Part shown: in pieces, positions 31,741 through 41,258 of the stretch | How positions within the stretch are numbered: position 1 is the first letter of the stretch | Layout: each line of letters opens with the position of its first letter | From: Aquipseudomonas guryensis | Lineage (GTDB): Bacteria; Pseudomonadota; Gammaproteobacteria; Pseudomonadales; Pseudomonadaceae | Assembly (NCBI RefSeq): GCF_014164785.1 | Contig: NZ_JACJFN010000003.1 | Coordinates: forward strand, 558,001 to 622,000 | Length of the DNA stretch: 64,000 nucleotides | Direction: 5' to 3' | Translations under genes and position numbers: made by a program | The notes under the pieces: model-generated | Told to the model about the DNA's origin: nothing | Seen by the model: only the letters and a program-made list of their open reading frames with translations | Databases searched by the model: none

Positions 31741-32964
31741 ATGTCCGAACTTCTTCTGCGCCGGCACAAGCCGTTCATGGCCTTCTGGCTCGCTCGCGTC
31801 TGCACCGCCAGTGGCTTCCAGATGCTCACCGTGGCCATCGGCTGGCACCTCTACCAGCTGACTGGCAGCGTGCTCGACCTGGGCCTGGTCGGCCTCGCCG
31901 AATTCCTGCCGCGCCTGCTGTTCATGCTGCATGCCGGGCATGTCGCCGACCGCTTCGAGCGACGCAAGATCGCCGCCGCCTGCCAGGCCGTGCAGGCCTT
32001 GGTGGCGGTGGCGCTATTGCTGGGCAGCGGCACCGATAGCATCAGCCGCGAGCTGATCTTCGGTCTGGCCTTCCTCCTTGGCCTAGCGCGCACCTTCGAG
32101 ATGCCGGCGACCCAGGCACTGCTGCCCAACGTGGTGCCGGTCGAGCTATTCCCGCGTGCGGTAGCCGCCTCGGCTTCAGCCATGCAGGCGGCGACCATCA
32201 TCGCCCCGGCCCTCGGCGGCCTGCTCTACGCCTTCGGCGCGCAGTGGGTATATGGCCCGACCGTGCTGCTCTACGTGCTGGCCTGCAGCCTGATGCTTGG
32301 CCTCACCGCCACCGGCCAGGTGCTGCGCAAAGAGCCGGCGACCCTGGATACCCTGCTGGCCGGCATCCGCTTCATTCGCAGCAAACCGGATGTACTCGGC
32401 TCGATTTCCCTCGATCTGTTCGCCGTGCTGCTCGGCGGCGCCACCGCATTGCTGCCGGTGTTCGCTAAGGACATCCTGCTCACCGGCCCTTGGGGTCTCG
32501 GCCTGCTGCGCTCGGCGCCGGCGGTCGGCGCACTACTGATGTCGCTGTGGCTGGCGCGCTTCCCGATCGAACGGCGCACCGGGCCGATCATGTTCAGCTC
32601 GGTGGCGGTCTTCGGCGTGGCGACCATCGCCTTCGGCCTCTCCACCTCGTTCTGGTTCAGCATGGCGGTACTGGTGGTGCTGGGCGCGGCGGACATGATC
32701 AGCATGGTCATCCGCGGCGCGCTGGTGCAACTGGACACCCCTGACGCCATGCGCGGCCGGGTCAGTGCAGTAAATGGCTTGTTTATCGGCGCCTCGAACC
32801 AGCTCGGTGAGTTCGAGTCCGGCGTCACCGCACACTGGTTCGGCACGGTGCCGGCAGTGCTGCTCGGCGGGGTCGGCACCCTGCTGGTGACCGGCACCTG
32901 GATCAAGCTGTTCCCGACCCTGGCGCGACGCGATCACCTGCACAAGCCCCACCAGGAGGGTTAA
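31741..32964 (+). CDS. MFS transporter, EntS-like
   Basis: This is a 407-residue major facilitator with 12 predicted helices. RHKPFMAFWLARVCTASGFQ is the N-terminal entry, the loop motif GHVADRFERRKIAA is between TM2 and TM3, and FEMPATQALLPNVVP is in the TM4 region. The pattern is closest to the enterobactin-exporter (EntS/DHA3-like) branch. No siderophore genes adjoin, so the substrate is open. It ends seven bases before the convergent YajL gene. Confidence 0.85.
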   Translation: MSELLLRRHKPFMAFWLARVCTASGFQMLTVAIGWHLYQLTGSVLDLGLVGLAEFLPRLLFMLHAGHVADRFERRKIAAACQAVQALVAVALLLGSGTDSISRELIFGLAFLLGLARTFEMPATQALLPNVVPVELFPRAVAASASAMQAATIIAPALGGLLYAFGAQWVYGPTVLLYVLACSLMLGLTATGQVLRKEPATLDTLLAGIRFIRSKPDVLGSISLDLFAVLLGGATALLPVFAKDILLTGPWGLGLLRSAPAVGALLMSLWLARFPIERRTGPIMFSSVAVFGVATIAFGLSTSFWFSMAVLVVLGAADMISMVIRGALVQLDTPDAMRGRVSAVNGLFIGASNQLGEFESGVTAHWFGTVPAVLLGGVGTLLVTGTWIKLFPTLARRDHLHKPHQEG

Positions 32965-32971
32965 CCCGCCA

Positions 32972-33526
32972 TCAGGGCACCAGCATCGCCTCGCCCACCG
33001 CCTTGCGCGTGGCCTTGCCGACCAGTTGTTCGACCAGGGTCAGAGAGAATTCCAGCGCCGTGGCCGGGCCCTGGCTGGTGATGCAGTTGCCGTCGACTAC
33101 CACCGGCTGATCGACGAAGGTGCAGCCCGACAGGCGGTCGCTGAACGCCGGGTAGCAGGTCATCCGCCGTTGCTTGAGCACGCCGTAGCCCTGCAGGGCC
33201 AGGGCCGGGGCGGCGCAGATGGCGGCAAACAGCTTGCCGGCCTTGGCCTGGGCCTGGACCTTCTCGGCCAGCGGGGCGTGGTCGGCCAGGTGCTGGGCGC
33301 CGGGCATGCCGCCAGGCAGGGCGATCAGGTCGAAGTCCTGGGCCAGCACGTCGATCAGCATGGCGTCGGCGGTCATCCGCGAGCCACGGGCGCAGGTGAA
33401 CATGCGCCGGTTCTCGATGCTGGCCACCACCACTTCGACGTCGGCGCGGCGCAGCACGTCGATCAGGGTCACGGTTTCAATGTCTTCGACACCGTCGGCG
33501 ACGGCGATCAGGGCGCGGGTTGTCAT
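32972..33526 (-). CDS. yajL: DJ-1/PfpI-family protein YajL-like
   Basis: This 184-residue DJ-1 superfamily protein has the nucleophile Cys in LFAAICAAPALAL, the conserved acidic residue in VADGVEDIETVTLIDVL, and the oxyanion-supporting LPGGMPGAQHL. YajL-type proteins protect against carbonyl and oxidative damage, with glyoxalase/deglycase and chaperone activities reported. GGAG about eight bases before the ATG supports the start. It is divergent from the purine permease gene. Confidence 0.9.
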   Translation of the reverse strand: MTTRALIAVADGVEDIETVTLIDVLRRADVEVVVASIENRRMFTCARGSRMTADAMLIDVLAQDFDLIALPGGMPGAQHLADHAPLAEKVQAQAKAGKLFAAICAAPALALQGYGVLKQRRMTCYPAFSDRLSGCTFVDQPVVVDGNCITSQGPATALEFSLTLVEQLVGKATRKAVGEAMLVP

Positions 33527-33576
33527 GGCTGTTCTCCTTGGCGAACGGAAACCGATGCTGTCCGTCCGGTCATAAA

Positions 33577-33605
33577 TTCACCGCTCGGGAGCGAGCTGGT
33601 ATAGT
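33577..33605 (+). promoter_or_regulatory. Probable sigma-70 promoter of the NCS2 permease gene
   Basis: TTCACC (33577-33582) and TATAGT (33600-33605) are separated by 17 bases. They imply a leader of about 110 nt before the ATG at 33724. I see no recognised purine riboswitch in that leader. Confidence 0.5.
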
Positions 33606-33723
33606 GCGCGACTTTTCCGGATCTGGCCCGAAATCTGCTGTCGATTTCCCCCGACCAGCGGCCTTTGTGCTTTGCTTTCGCGCAGTCCGCACCTCACTCA
33701 CGCAGCGGTTCATGGGAGCCAAC

Positions 33724-35022
33724 ATGCTGGAAAAGCTGTTCCAACTCAAGGCACACAACACCACGGTGCGTACCGAGATCCTGGCGGGTCTGACCACCTT
33801 CCTGACCATGGCCTACATCCTCTTCGTCAACCCGGAAATCCTCGGCAAGACGGGCATGGATACCGGCGCCGTATTCGTCGCCACCTGCCTGGCCGCGGCC
33901 ATCGGCTCGGCGGCGATGGGCCTGATCGCCAACTACCCGATCGCCCTGGCGCCCGGCATGGGCCTCAACGCCTTCTTCACCTATACAGTAGTCCTGCAGA
34001 TGGGCTACAGCTGGCAGGTGGCGCTGGGCGCGGTATTTATTTCCGCCACGCTGTTCTTCCTGCTGTCGATCTTCCGCATCCGCGAGTGGATCGTGAACAG
34101 CATCCCGCTGCCGCTGCGTTCGGCCATCGCCGCCGGTATCGGCCTGTTCCTCGCGCTGATCGCGCTGAAGGAAGCCGGCCTGGTGGTGGCCAATCCGGGC
34201 ACCCTGGTCGGCCTCGGTGACCTGCACGCCCCCGGCCCGCTGCTGGCGATCTTCGGCTTCTTCCTGATCGTCGCCCTGGAAGCCCGCCGGGTGACCGGTG
34301 CGGTAATGATCGGCATCCTGGTCGTCACCGCCATTGCCGTCGCCCTGGGTGTGAGCAAGTTCGGCGGCATCGTCTCGATGCCGCCGTCGATCATGCCCAC
34401 CCTCATGCAGCTCGACATCATGGGTGCGCTGGACGTGGGCATGGTCAGCGTGATCTTCGCCTTCCTGTTCGTCGACCTGTTCGACAACACCGGCACCCTG
34501 ATCGGCGTAGCCAAGCGCGCCGGGCTGATGGGCAAGGACGGCCACCTGCCGAAGATGGGCCGCGCCCTGATCGCAGACAGCACCGCCGCCATGGGTGGCT
34601 CGCTGCTCGGTACGTCCACGACTACCAGCTACATCGAATCCGCCTCGGGCGTCGCCGCCGGCGGGCGCACCGGCCTGACCGCCTGCGTGGTCGCCGTGCT
34701 GTTCCTCCTGGCCCTGTTCTTCGCCCCGCTGGCCGGCACCGTACCGCCGTTTGCCACCGCCCCGGCCTTGCTCTTCATCGCGGTGCTGATGACCTCCGGC
34801 CTGGCCGAGATCGACTGGGACGACATCACTGTCGCCGCCCCCGTGGTGATCACCGCCCTGGCCATGCCGCTGACCTTCTCCATCGCCAACGGCATCGCCT
34901 TCGGCTTCATCAGCTGGGTGGTGATCAAGGCCCTGGCCGGGCGCTTCAAGGAACTCAACCCGGCCCTGGTGGTCCTCGCCGCGATCTTCGTCATCAAATT
35001 CGGATTTACCGCCAGCGCATGA
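33724..35022 (+). CDS. NCS2-family purine permease (AdeQ/GhxQ type)
   Basis: This 432-residue proton-coupled nucleobase transporter starts [20 protein letters not shown], the hallmark of the AzgA-like NCS2 branch. Other signatures are [31 protein letters not shown] and [20 protein letters not shown] in the substrate/TM8-10 region. Adenine, guanine or hypoxanthine are the usual substrates. GGGAG before the ATG at 33724 is preferred although the frame is open far upstream. Its stop overlaps the trmA start by four bases. Confidence 0.92.
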   Translation: MLEKLFQLKAHNTTVRTEILAGLTTFLTMAYILFVNPEILGKTGMDTGAVFVATCLAAAIGSAAMGLIANYPIALAPGMGLNAFFTYTVVLQMGYSWQVALGAVFISATLFFLLSIFRIREWIVNSIPLPLRSAIAAGIGLFLALIALKEAGLVVANPGTLVGLGDLHAPGPLLAIFGFFLIVALEARRVTGAVMIGILVVTAIAVALGVSKFGGIVSMPPSIMPTLMQLDIMGALDVGMVSVIFAFLFVDLFDNTGTLIGVAKRAGLMGKDGHLPKMGRALIADSTAAMGGSLLGTSTTTSYIESASGVAAGGRTGLTACVVAVLFLLALFFAPLAGTVPPFATAPALLFIAVLMTSGLAEIDWDDITVAAPVVITALAMPLTFSIANGIAFGFISWVVIKALAGRFKELNPALVVLAAIFVIKFGFTASA

Positions 35023-36104
35023 GCCAGAACCGAGACCAGGCGGCCTACACCGCCCAGCTGAACGACAAGGTAGCCCGCCTGCGCGAGCTGCTGGCGCCCT
35101 TTGCTGCGCCAGAACCTCAAGTGTTTGCCTCGCCGGGCGAGCACTACCGCCTGCGCGCCGAGTTCCGCCTGTGGCGCGAGCAGGAAGAGCGTCACTACGC
35201 GATGTTCGCCGCCGGCGACAAGCACACGCCGATCCTGATCGAAGACTTCCCCATCGCCAGCCAGCGCATCAATCAACTGATGCCGCAGCTGAAGGCGGCC
35301 TGGCAAGCCAGCCGTGCGCTGTCGTTCAAGCTGTTCCAGGTCGAATTCCTTACCACGCTGGCCGGCGATGCACTGATCACCCTGTGCTACCACCGTCCGC
35401 TGGACGCCGCCTGGCAGGCCGAGGCCGAGCAGCTGGCAACCAGCCTCGGCGTCAGCCTGGTCGGCCGCTCGCGTGGCCAGCGCCTGGTGATCGGTCGCGA
35501 TTACGTGCAGGAAGAAATGACCGTGGCCGGGCGCACCTTCCGCTACCGCCAGCCGGAAGGCGCCTTCACCCAGCCCAACGGCCTGGTCTGCCAGCAGATG
35601 CTGCAGTGGGCCTTCGATGCCCTCGGCGAGCGCGACGATGACCTGCTCGAACTGTACTGCGGCAACGGCAACTTCACCCTGCCGCTGTCCACCCGGGTCA
35701 GAAAGGTCTTGGCCACCGAGATCAGCAAGAGCTCGGTGAATGCTGCCCTGGCCAACCTGGCCGACAACGGCATCGACAATATCGAGCTGGTGCGTTTGAG
35801 TGCCGAGGAGCTGACTCAGGCCCTCAACGAAGTGCGGCCGTTCCGTCGCCTGGCCGGCATCGACCTGAAGTCCTATGACTTCGGCGCGGTATTCGTCGAC
35901 CCGCCACGCGCCGGCATGGACCCGGACACCTGCGAGCTGACCCGACGCTTCGACAACATCCTGTACATCTCCTGCAACCCGGAGACCCTGGCCGCCAACA
36001 TCGCCCAGCTCAACGATTCTCACCGCATTGAGCGCTGCGCCCTGTTCGACCAGTTCCCCTGGACCCATCACATGGAAAGCGGCGTGCTGCTGGTAAGGCG
36101 CTAA
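35019..36104 (+). CDS. trmA: tRNA (uracil-5-)-methyltransferase TrmA
   Basis: This 361-residue SAM enzyme makes ribothymidine at tRNA position 54. The SAM motif is [25 protein letters not shown] precedes the active site, and the catalytic Cys is in [14 protein letters not shown]-terminal [14 protein letters not shown] carries the conserved Glu base. There is no N-terminal TRAM domain or Fe-S cluster, separating it from RlmD. It is coupled to the purine permease by an ATGA overlap. Confidence 0.95.
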   Translation: MSQNRDQAAYTAQLNDKVARLRELLAPFAAPEPQVFASPGEHYRLRAEFRLWREQEERHYAMFAAGDKHTPILIEDFPIASQRINQLMPQLKAAWQASRALSFKLFQVEFLTTLAGDALITLCYHRPLDAAWQAEAEQLATSLGVSLVGRSRGQRLVIGRDYVQEEMTVAGRTFRYRQPEGAFTQPNGLVCQQMLQWAFDALGERDDDLLELYCGNGNFTLPLSTRVRKVLATEISKSSVNAALANLADNGIDNIELVRLSAEELTQALNEVRPFRRLAGIDLKSYDFGAVFVDPPRAGMDPDTCELTRRFDNILYISCNPETLAANIAQLNDSHRIERCALFDQFPWTHHMESGVLLVRR

Positions 36105-36127
36105 GCAGCGTCTACCACGCTAGAGCC

Positions 36128-36159
36128 GCAGGGTGCGCCATACGCACGGCGCCCCCTGC
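36128..36159. terminator. GC-rich hairpin after trmA
   Basis: GCAGGGTGCGCC (36128-36139) pairs with GGCGCCCCCTGC (36148-36159) with one mismatch. It is related to the AGGGTGCGC hairpins at 31598 and 38157. It lies between convergent trmA and the DUF4345 gene, but has no T tract. Confidence 0.5.
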
Positions 36160-36209
36160 GCGCATAGGCACATCCAGATCTTCTGGGTGGCCGCGAGCAA
36201 AAACCGGCG

Positions 36210-36593
36210 TTAACGCTGCAACCCGCGCAAACACCAGAACGCCAGCCCGGCCGAAACCACTTCGAACAGCATGGCGTAGAGGTTGAAGGTCTGTTGCGCG
36301 CCGCCGTCCAGCCACAGGCCAGCCATACGCGTCAGCGCCAGGGTCGCGTAGAGCAGCACCAGCAGGCTCAGCGCCGGGCGCAGCAGGTCGAGGCGGGCCA
36401 GCGCCAGCAGCAGGTAGGCCGCCAGGCCCAGCTGCAGGCCGCCGTAATAGGCGCGTACATCGGTGATTGCCGCCGGCGCCATCAGCAGCATGCCGCTGAG
36501 ATTGGCCAGCTCGTGCGGCTTGATCAGGTAGGCCAGACCGAAGCCGGCGAGGATCAGGGTCTGCACGGCCAGAAAGATACGGGCGAACAGCAT
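36210..36593 (-). CDS. DUF4345-like small membrane protein
   Basis: This 127-residue protein has four hydrophobic helices: FLAVQTLILAGFGLAYLI, a second around DVRAYYGGLQLGLAAYLLLA, a third in SLLVLLYATLALTR, and a fourth in EVVSAGLAFWCL. The pattern with DVRAYYGG is typical of DUF4345. Function is unknown. GGGAG six bases before the ATG at 36593 fixes the start, though a longer frame is open. Confidence 0.77.
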   Translation of the reverse strand: MLFARIFLAVQTLILAGFGLAYLIKPHELANLSGMLLMAPAAITDVRAYYGGLQLGLAAYLLLALARLDLLRPALSLLVLLYATLALTRMAGLWLDGGAQQTFNLYAMLFEVVSAGLAFWCLRGLQR

Positions 36594-36719
36594 GGTCAAA
36601 CTCCCTTGAATGAATGGCAGCGAGCATAGGCGCTGTGTTCGCAGACTGAAACAGTCTGACGCTGGGACTGCGTGCAGAGCGGCGCTATCCTGATGCATCA
36701 ACCTTCCGGAGACTCCGCC

Positions 36720-37154
36720 ATGCGCCGCCTGCTGCTCGCCACCGCCCTGTTCGCCGCCGCCACCAGCCAGGCTGCAGAAACCATCAGCATGGATGTCCAC
36801 CGCGACGCCAACTGCGGCTGCTGCAAGGACTGGATCAGCCACCTTGAAGCCAACGGCATCCAGGTCAACGACCATGTCGAGAGCGACATGAGCGCAGTCA
36901 AGAGTCGCCTCGGCGTGCCGCCGCGTCTGGCCTCATGCCACACCGGGGTGATCGACGGCAAGTTCGTCGAAGGCCACGTGCCGGCCAGCGACATCCTCAA
37001 GCTGCGCCAGCGCCCCGACCTGCTCGGCGCCGCCGTGCCAGGCATGCCGCATGGTTCACCGGGCATGGAAACCGGCGTGGTGCACGCCTACCAGGTGATC
37101 GGCCTGCAGAAAGACGGGCAAGAAGAAGTGCTGACCGACTACCCCGCTCCGTAA
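36720..37154 (+). CDS. DUF411 periplasmic metal-binding-like protein
   Basis: This 144-residue exported protein has a signal peptide (MRRLLLATALFAAATSQAA) followed by DANCGCCKDWISHLEANG. The CGCC motif and thioredoxin-like layout are typical of DUF411, and LASCHTGVIDGKFVEGHVP is also conserved. DUF411 proteins are often linked to copper or other metal resistance. GGAG eight bases before the ATG supports this start. It stands alone between a DUF4345 gene and a metallopeptidase gene. Confidence 0.87.
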   Translation: MRRLLLATALFAAATSQAAETISMDVHRDANCGCCKDWISHLEANGIQVNDHVESDMSAVKSRLGVPPRLASCHTGVIDGKFVEGHVPASDILKLRQRPDLLGAAVPGMPHGSPGMETGVVHAYQVIGLQKDGQEEVLTDYPAP

Positions 37155-37265
37155 GCCAACCGCCCCGTTTCTGCGCTGCGCTCATGCTCCGCTAGACCAG
37201 CGGACTGGCGCCGTACGCCTGCGCCAGCGACACTGTTACTCCTCGGCGGACTGAAGGAGTGGACC

Positions 37266-38144
37266 ATGCGCTGGCAGAAGGCACGACGCAGCGACAACGT
37301 AGTGGATGCCCGCGGCGGCGGTGGCGGCGGCATGCGCTTCGGCGGCGGCAAGGGTCTCAGCCTCGGCGGCATTGCCATCGTCGTGGTGATCGGCCTGCTG
37401 ATGGGCCAGGACCCGCTGACCATCCTCGGCAATATCGCCGGCCAGGCCGTGCAAACCGGCGGGGTGACTACCCAGAGCCAGCCGGCACCGGCAGCCAACG
37501 ACCCACAGAGCGAATTCGTCCGCGCCGTACTGGGCGACACCGAAGACACCTGGCGCGCCATCTTCCAGGCCGGCGGCAAGCAATATCAGGATCCCAAGCT
37601 GGTGCTGTTCAGCGGTGGCGTGCGCTCGGCCTGCGGCTTCGCCGATGCGGCGGTCGGGCCCTTCTACTGCCCTGGCGACCAGCAGGTCTACCTCGACCTG
37701 AGCTTCTTCCGCGAACTGGAAACCCGCTTCGCCGCTGCCGGCGACTTCGCCCAGGCCTATGTGATCGCCCACGAGGTCGGCCACCATGTGCAAACCCTGC
37801 TCGGCGTCTCGGCCAAGGTCCACGCGGCGCGTCAGCGCGGCGAGCGGGTGGAAGGCGACAATGGCCTGCTAGTGCGCCAGGAACTGCAGGCCGACTGCCT
37901 GGCCGGGGTCTGGGCCTACCATGCCCAGCGCCGCCTGGACTGGCTGGAACCGGGCGATCTGGAAGAGGCGCTGAACGCCGCCAACGCCATCGGCGACGAC
38001 CGCCTGCAAAAACAGGCGCGTGGCCAGGTGATGCCCGACTCCTTCACCCACGGCACTTCGGCCCAGCGTGAGCGCTGGTTCAAGGCCGGTTTCGAACGTG
38101 GCGAAGTGGGCCGCTGCGACACCTTCAAAGCGGCACGCCTGTAA
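37266..38144 (+). CDS. Neutral zinc metallopeptidase, YpfJ/KPN_02809 family
   Basis: This 292-residue membrane-anchored protease has a glycine-rich N terminus and a single helix (LGGIAIVVVIGLLMG), then an outer domain. The zinc motif is IAHEVGHHVQTLLG (HExxH), and the third ligand is likely Glu in RQELQADCLAGVWAYH. The family is widespread and its substrates are unknown. AAGGAG seven bases before the ATG is a strong ribosome site. Confidence 0.92.
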   Translation: MRWQKARRSDNVVDARGGGGGGMRFGGGKGLSLGGIAIVVVIGLLMGQDPLTILGNIAGQAVQTGGVTTQSQPAPAANDPQSEFVRAVLGDTEDTWRAIFQAGGKQYQDPKLVLFSGGVRSACGFADAAVGPFYCPGDQQVYLDLSFFRELETRFAAAGDFAQAYVIAHEVGHHVQTLLGVSAKVHAARQRGERVEGDNGLLVRQELQADCLAGVWAYHAQRRLDWLEPGDLEEALNAANAIGDDRLQKQARGQVMPDSFTHGTSAQRERWFKAGFERGEVGRCDTFKAARL

Positions 38145-38156
38145 CGCATAAGCACT

Positions 38157-38173
38157 GGTGCGCAAGGCGCACC
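38157..38173. terminator. GGTGCGC/GCGCACC hairpin between convergent genes
   Basis: GGTGCGC (38157-38163) and GCGCACC (38167-38173) form a perfect stem with loop AAG, exactly at the end of the AraC-family gene. It is the third copy of the GGGTGCGC hairpin family in this window. Confidence 0.5.
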
Positions 38174-39205
38174 CTATTCGTTCATCGACTCCGCGCCGGC
38201 CTGCTGCTGGTAGGCCTTCGGCGACAGGCCGAACCAGCCCTTGAACGCCTTGTAGAAAGCACTCGGCTCACTGAAGCCCAACTCGCGGCTGAGCGCCTCG
38301 ACCCGACAGCCCGGCTGCGCCAGGCGCTGCACGGCATAGCTGCGGCGTACCTGGGCCAGTAGCTCGGAGAAGCAGCAGTCCTCTTCACGCAAGTGGCGGT
38401 GCAGGGTCTGCCGGCTGATGCCCAGGCGCCGCGCCACGCCCTCCACCGATAACTCGCCACTCGGCAAGCCACGCTCGATCTGTTGCAGCACCTGAGTGCG
38501 TACGCTGCGCTGCGCGGGCAACTGCGCCTGCATATCGCTCACGCGCTGCTGCATCAGGCCCTTGAGATAGGCATTGGCCCCCGGCACCGGCAGGAGCAGA
38601 TCACTCGCCAGCAACTCCAGGTAATCAGACTCCTCGGCGAAGCGCGCCGGCACACCGAACACCTGGCGATAGATCGCCGGCGCCGCCAGTGGCGCGTGGC
38701 GGAAACCCACCGCCTGTGGCACCAGGCGCACAGCGGTGAGCTGGCGCGCCCAGCACAGCGCCGAGCTGAGGCTGTGCTCGCTGGCCACGGTGTGGCCGAG
38801 CAGCGGCGCATTGAACAGGAAGTGCACGCGTAGGCGCGCACCGAGCGGCTCGACATGCAGGTTCTCGCCCTCGCTCATGACCGGGATATAACGCCGGAAC
38901 AGCTCCACCGCCTCGCCCAGCGTGGCACTTTGTGCCGCCAGATGGGCGACCGGGCCGCGGGTGTGCAAGCCGCGCCGCTGACCGACCAGCAGACCGATCT
39001 CTGGAGGCGCACCGCGAGTAATGGCGCACTGCCAGAGGTGCAGCGTCCAACGCACCGGCACGCGCATCTCCAGGTCATGCAACTGCTCCAGGGTGACACC
39101 CAGCTCGCGCAGATCGTCCGGGCCGACCAGGCCGAAGCCCTGCAGCGACAGGTACAGATCGAGCAACTGCGAGGCGGTCGCGCTGGGCGTGTTCGCCAAC
39201 AGCAT
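38174..39205 (-). CDS. AraC-family transcriptional regulator
   Basis: This 343-residue regulator has an N-terminal Arabinose_bd-like sensor domain (about 20-200) and a C-terminal double helix-turn-helix (about 240-335). The latter contains VEGVARRLGISRQTLHRHLR and LGFSEPSAFYKAFKGWFG. The layout resembles OruR/ArgR-like Pseudomonas activators. AAAGGA six bases before the ATG at 39205 marks the start. It diverges from the acyl-CoA synthetase gene over 159 bp, so that gene is the likely target, with a fatty-acid-related effector possible. Confidence 0.9.
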   Translation of the reverse strand: MLLANTPSATASQLLDLYLSLQGFGLVGPDDLRELGVTLEQLHDLEMRVPVRWTLHLWQCAITRGAPPEIGLLVGQRRGLHTRGPVAHLAAQSATLGEAVELFRRYIPVMSEGENLHVEPLGARLRVHFLFNAPLLGHTVASEHSLSSALCWARQLTAVRLVPQAVGFRHAPLAAPAIYRQVFGVPARFAEESDYLELLASDLLLPVPGANAYLKGLMQQRVSDMQAQLPAQRSVRTQVLQQIERGLPSGELSVEGVARRLGISRQTLHRHLREEDCCFSELLAQVRRSYAVQRLAQPGCRVEALSRELGFSEPSAFYKAFKGWFGLSPKAYQQQAGAESMNE

Positions 39206-39364
39206 GGGCAATCCTTTCGCCAACCGAAGGAGTCCGATTGTGCGCGCCCCGTGAGACGAATTGCCAGTCCCTTGCAACACCTGGCTATCAACAGCCGGGC
39301 AGCGACTGACTAGATTGAGCGGCAAACAACATCGAGTGCTTCGCACCGCCTGGAGTCCTGCACC

Positions 39365-41191
39365 ATGAGTCATGCCGACCTGATCACCCTGCCCCGCCTG
39401 CTATCCCGCCTGCCCCGCCTGCTCGTTGATCTGCCGGGCATCGTCAAGGGCCTGCATATCGGCAACCGTAGCCGCGGCGCCTATCCCGTCAGCCTGGCCA
39501 GCTGCATCGAAACGGCGGCGCGCGACAACCCCAACGGCGCGGCACTGATCCAGGACGACGAGCAGCTCAGCTACGCCGAACTCGAGCGCTGGACCAACCA
39601 GCTGGCGCACTACCTGCGCGCCCATGGCCTGCGCCAGGGCGACAGCGTCGCGCTGATGTTCGAAAACCGTTTCGAGTTGCTCGCCGGGGTCATCGCCTGC
39701 GCCAAGCTCGGGGCGGTCAGCGCGCTGCTCAACAGCAGTCAGCGCGGCCGTGTCCTGGCACACAGCATCAAACTCGCAGAACCGCGCATGGTGTTGGTCG
39801 GCGAAGAACTGTTCGCCGCCTTTGGCGAAGTCGCCGATGAACTGGCACTGCCTGCCGAGGCCTGCCACTACTTTGCCGACCGCCCGACCTGGCGCGACCC
39901 AGGCGAGGCTCCCGCGGGCTGGAACAACCCGGCGGCAGAGCTGCACGACTACCCGGTAAACGCCCCCTTGCTGGAGCGTGCAGTACGCGCTGACGACCCC
40001 TGTTTCTTCATCTACACCTCCGGCACCACCGGCCTGCCGAAAGCCGTGGTGTTCAATCACGGGCGTTTCATGAAGGGCTACGGCGCCTTCGGTTTCGCCG
40101 CCGTGCGCCTAGACCGCACGGACCGCATGTACGTCAGCCTACCGTTCTATCACGGCACCGCCATGGTGGTGTGCTGGGGCTCGGTGCTGGCCGGCCAGGC
40201 GGCTCTGATCATGGTGCGCAAGTTCAGCGCCAGCCGTTTCTGGGACGAGGTGCAGCGCCACCAGGCGACCGCCTTCGGCTATGTCGGCGAACTATGCCGC
40301 TACCTGCTGGACCAGCCGCAACGCCCCACCGACGCCGACAACCCGATCCGGGTGATGGTCGGCAATGGCCTGCGCCCGAGCATCTGGCAGACCTTCAAGC
40401 AGCGTTTCGCGGTCGAGCGGGTCGTCGAGCTGTATGCCTCCAGCGAGGGCAATATCGGCTTCACCAACCTGCTCAACCTGGACAATACCGTAGGCTTCTC
40501 GCCCTACCCTTACGCCATCGTCCGCTACGACCAGGAACGTGAGGCGCCGCTGCGCGAGAACGGCCACCTGCAACGCGTGGCCAAGGGTGAAGTCGGTCTG
40601 CTGCTGGGCAAGATCACCGAAAAAACGCCATTTCATGGCTATACCGATGCACGCGACACCGAGCGCTGCATCCTGCGCGACGTATTCGAGCCCGGCGATG
40701 CCTGGTTCAACACCGGCGATCTGATGCGCGACATGGGTTTCCGGCATGCCCAGTTCGTCGACCGCCTGGGCGATACCTTCCGCTGGAAAGGCGAGAACGT
40801 CTCCACCACCCAGGTCGAGGCCGTGCTCGACGCGGTGGCGCAGATCAGTGAAACGGTGGTCTACGGCGTCGAGATCGCCAACACCAATGGCCGCGCCGGC
40901 ATGGCCTGTATCCGCCTGGCCTGCGCCCCGCAGGATTTCGACTTCCACGCCCTGCTCGCGCACCTGCGCCAGGAACTGCCGGCCTATGCCGTACCGCTGT
41001 TCCTGCGCCTGAGTGCGCAGCTGGAAACCACCGGCACCTTCAAGCACAAGAAGGCACCGCTGAAAGAGCAGGCCTATGACCTCGACCGCTGCCACGACCC
41101 GCTGTATGCCTGGCTGCCCGGCAGCGACTGTTACGTGCCACTGACCCGTGAGCTGCAGGCGGCCATCGCCGCTGGTACCTATCGCTACTAA
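39365..41191 (+). CDS. FATP-type long/very-long-chain acyl-CoA synthetase
   Basis: This 608-residue adenylate-forming enzyme has the AMP motif in YTSGTTGLPKAV, VELYASSEGNIGF (the FATP-like variant of the Y-x-S-T/S-E motif), NTGDLMRDMGF and the C-terminal GTFKHKKAPLK. It activates fatty acids or related carboxylates to CoA thioesters at the membrane. It differs from FadD1/2 by the long N-terminal region and the FATP motif. TGGAG lies upstream of the ATG. Transcription is divergent from the AraC regulator. Confidence 0.9.
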   Translation: MSHADLITLPRLLSRLPRLLVDLPGIVKGLHIGNRSRGAYPVSLASCIETAARDNPNGAALIQDDEQLSYAELERWTNQLAHYLRAHGLRQGDSVALMFENRFELLAGVIACAKLGAVSALLNSSQRGRVLAHSIKLAEPRMVLVGEELFAAFGEVADELALPAEACHYFADRPTWRDPGEAPAGWNNPAAELHDYPVNAPLLERAVRADDPCFFIYTSGTTGLPKAVVFNHGRFMKGYGAFGFAAVRLDRTDRMYVSLPFYHGTAMVVCWGSVLAGQAALIMVRKFSASRFWDEVQRHQATAFGYVGELCRYLLDQPQRPTDADNPIRVMVGNGLRPSIWQTFKQRFAVERVVELYASSEGNIGFTNLLNLDNTVGFSPYPYAIVRYDQEREAPLRENGHLQRVAKGEVGLLLGKITEKTPFHGYTDARDTERCILRDVFEPGDAWFNTGDLMRDMGFRHAQFVDRLGDTFRWKGENVSTTQVEAVLDAVAQISETVVYGVEIANTNGRAGMACIRLACAPQDFDFHALLAHLRQELPAYAVPLFLRLSAQLETTGTFKHKKAPLKEQAYDLDRCHDPLYAWLPGSDCYVPLTRELQAAIAAGTYRY

Positions 41192-41258
41192 AACGAGTGA
41201 TTCTGCGCACCATGGCCTGCTGTGGCCACTGGTGCGCGCGGCTCCCCTACAGGATCGT

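Noticed and set aside
37259-38071. 270-codon plus-strand frame overlapping the zinc metallopeptidase in another frame
   Set aside because: Arg/Gly/Pro-rich shadow translation; the HExxH frame with AAGGAG is the real gene.
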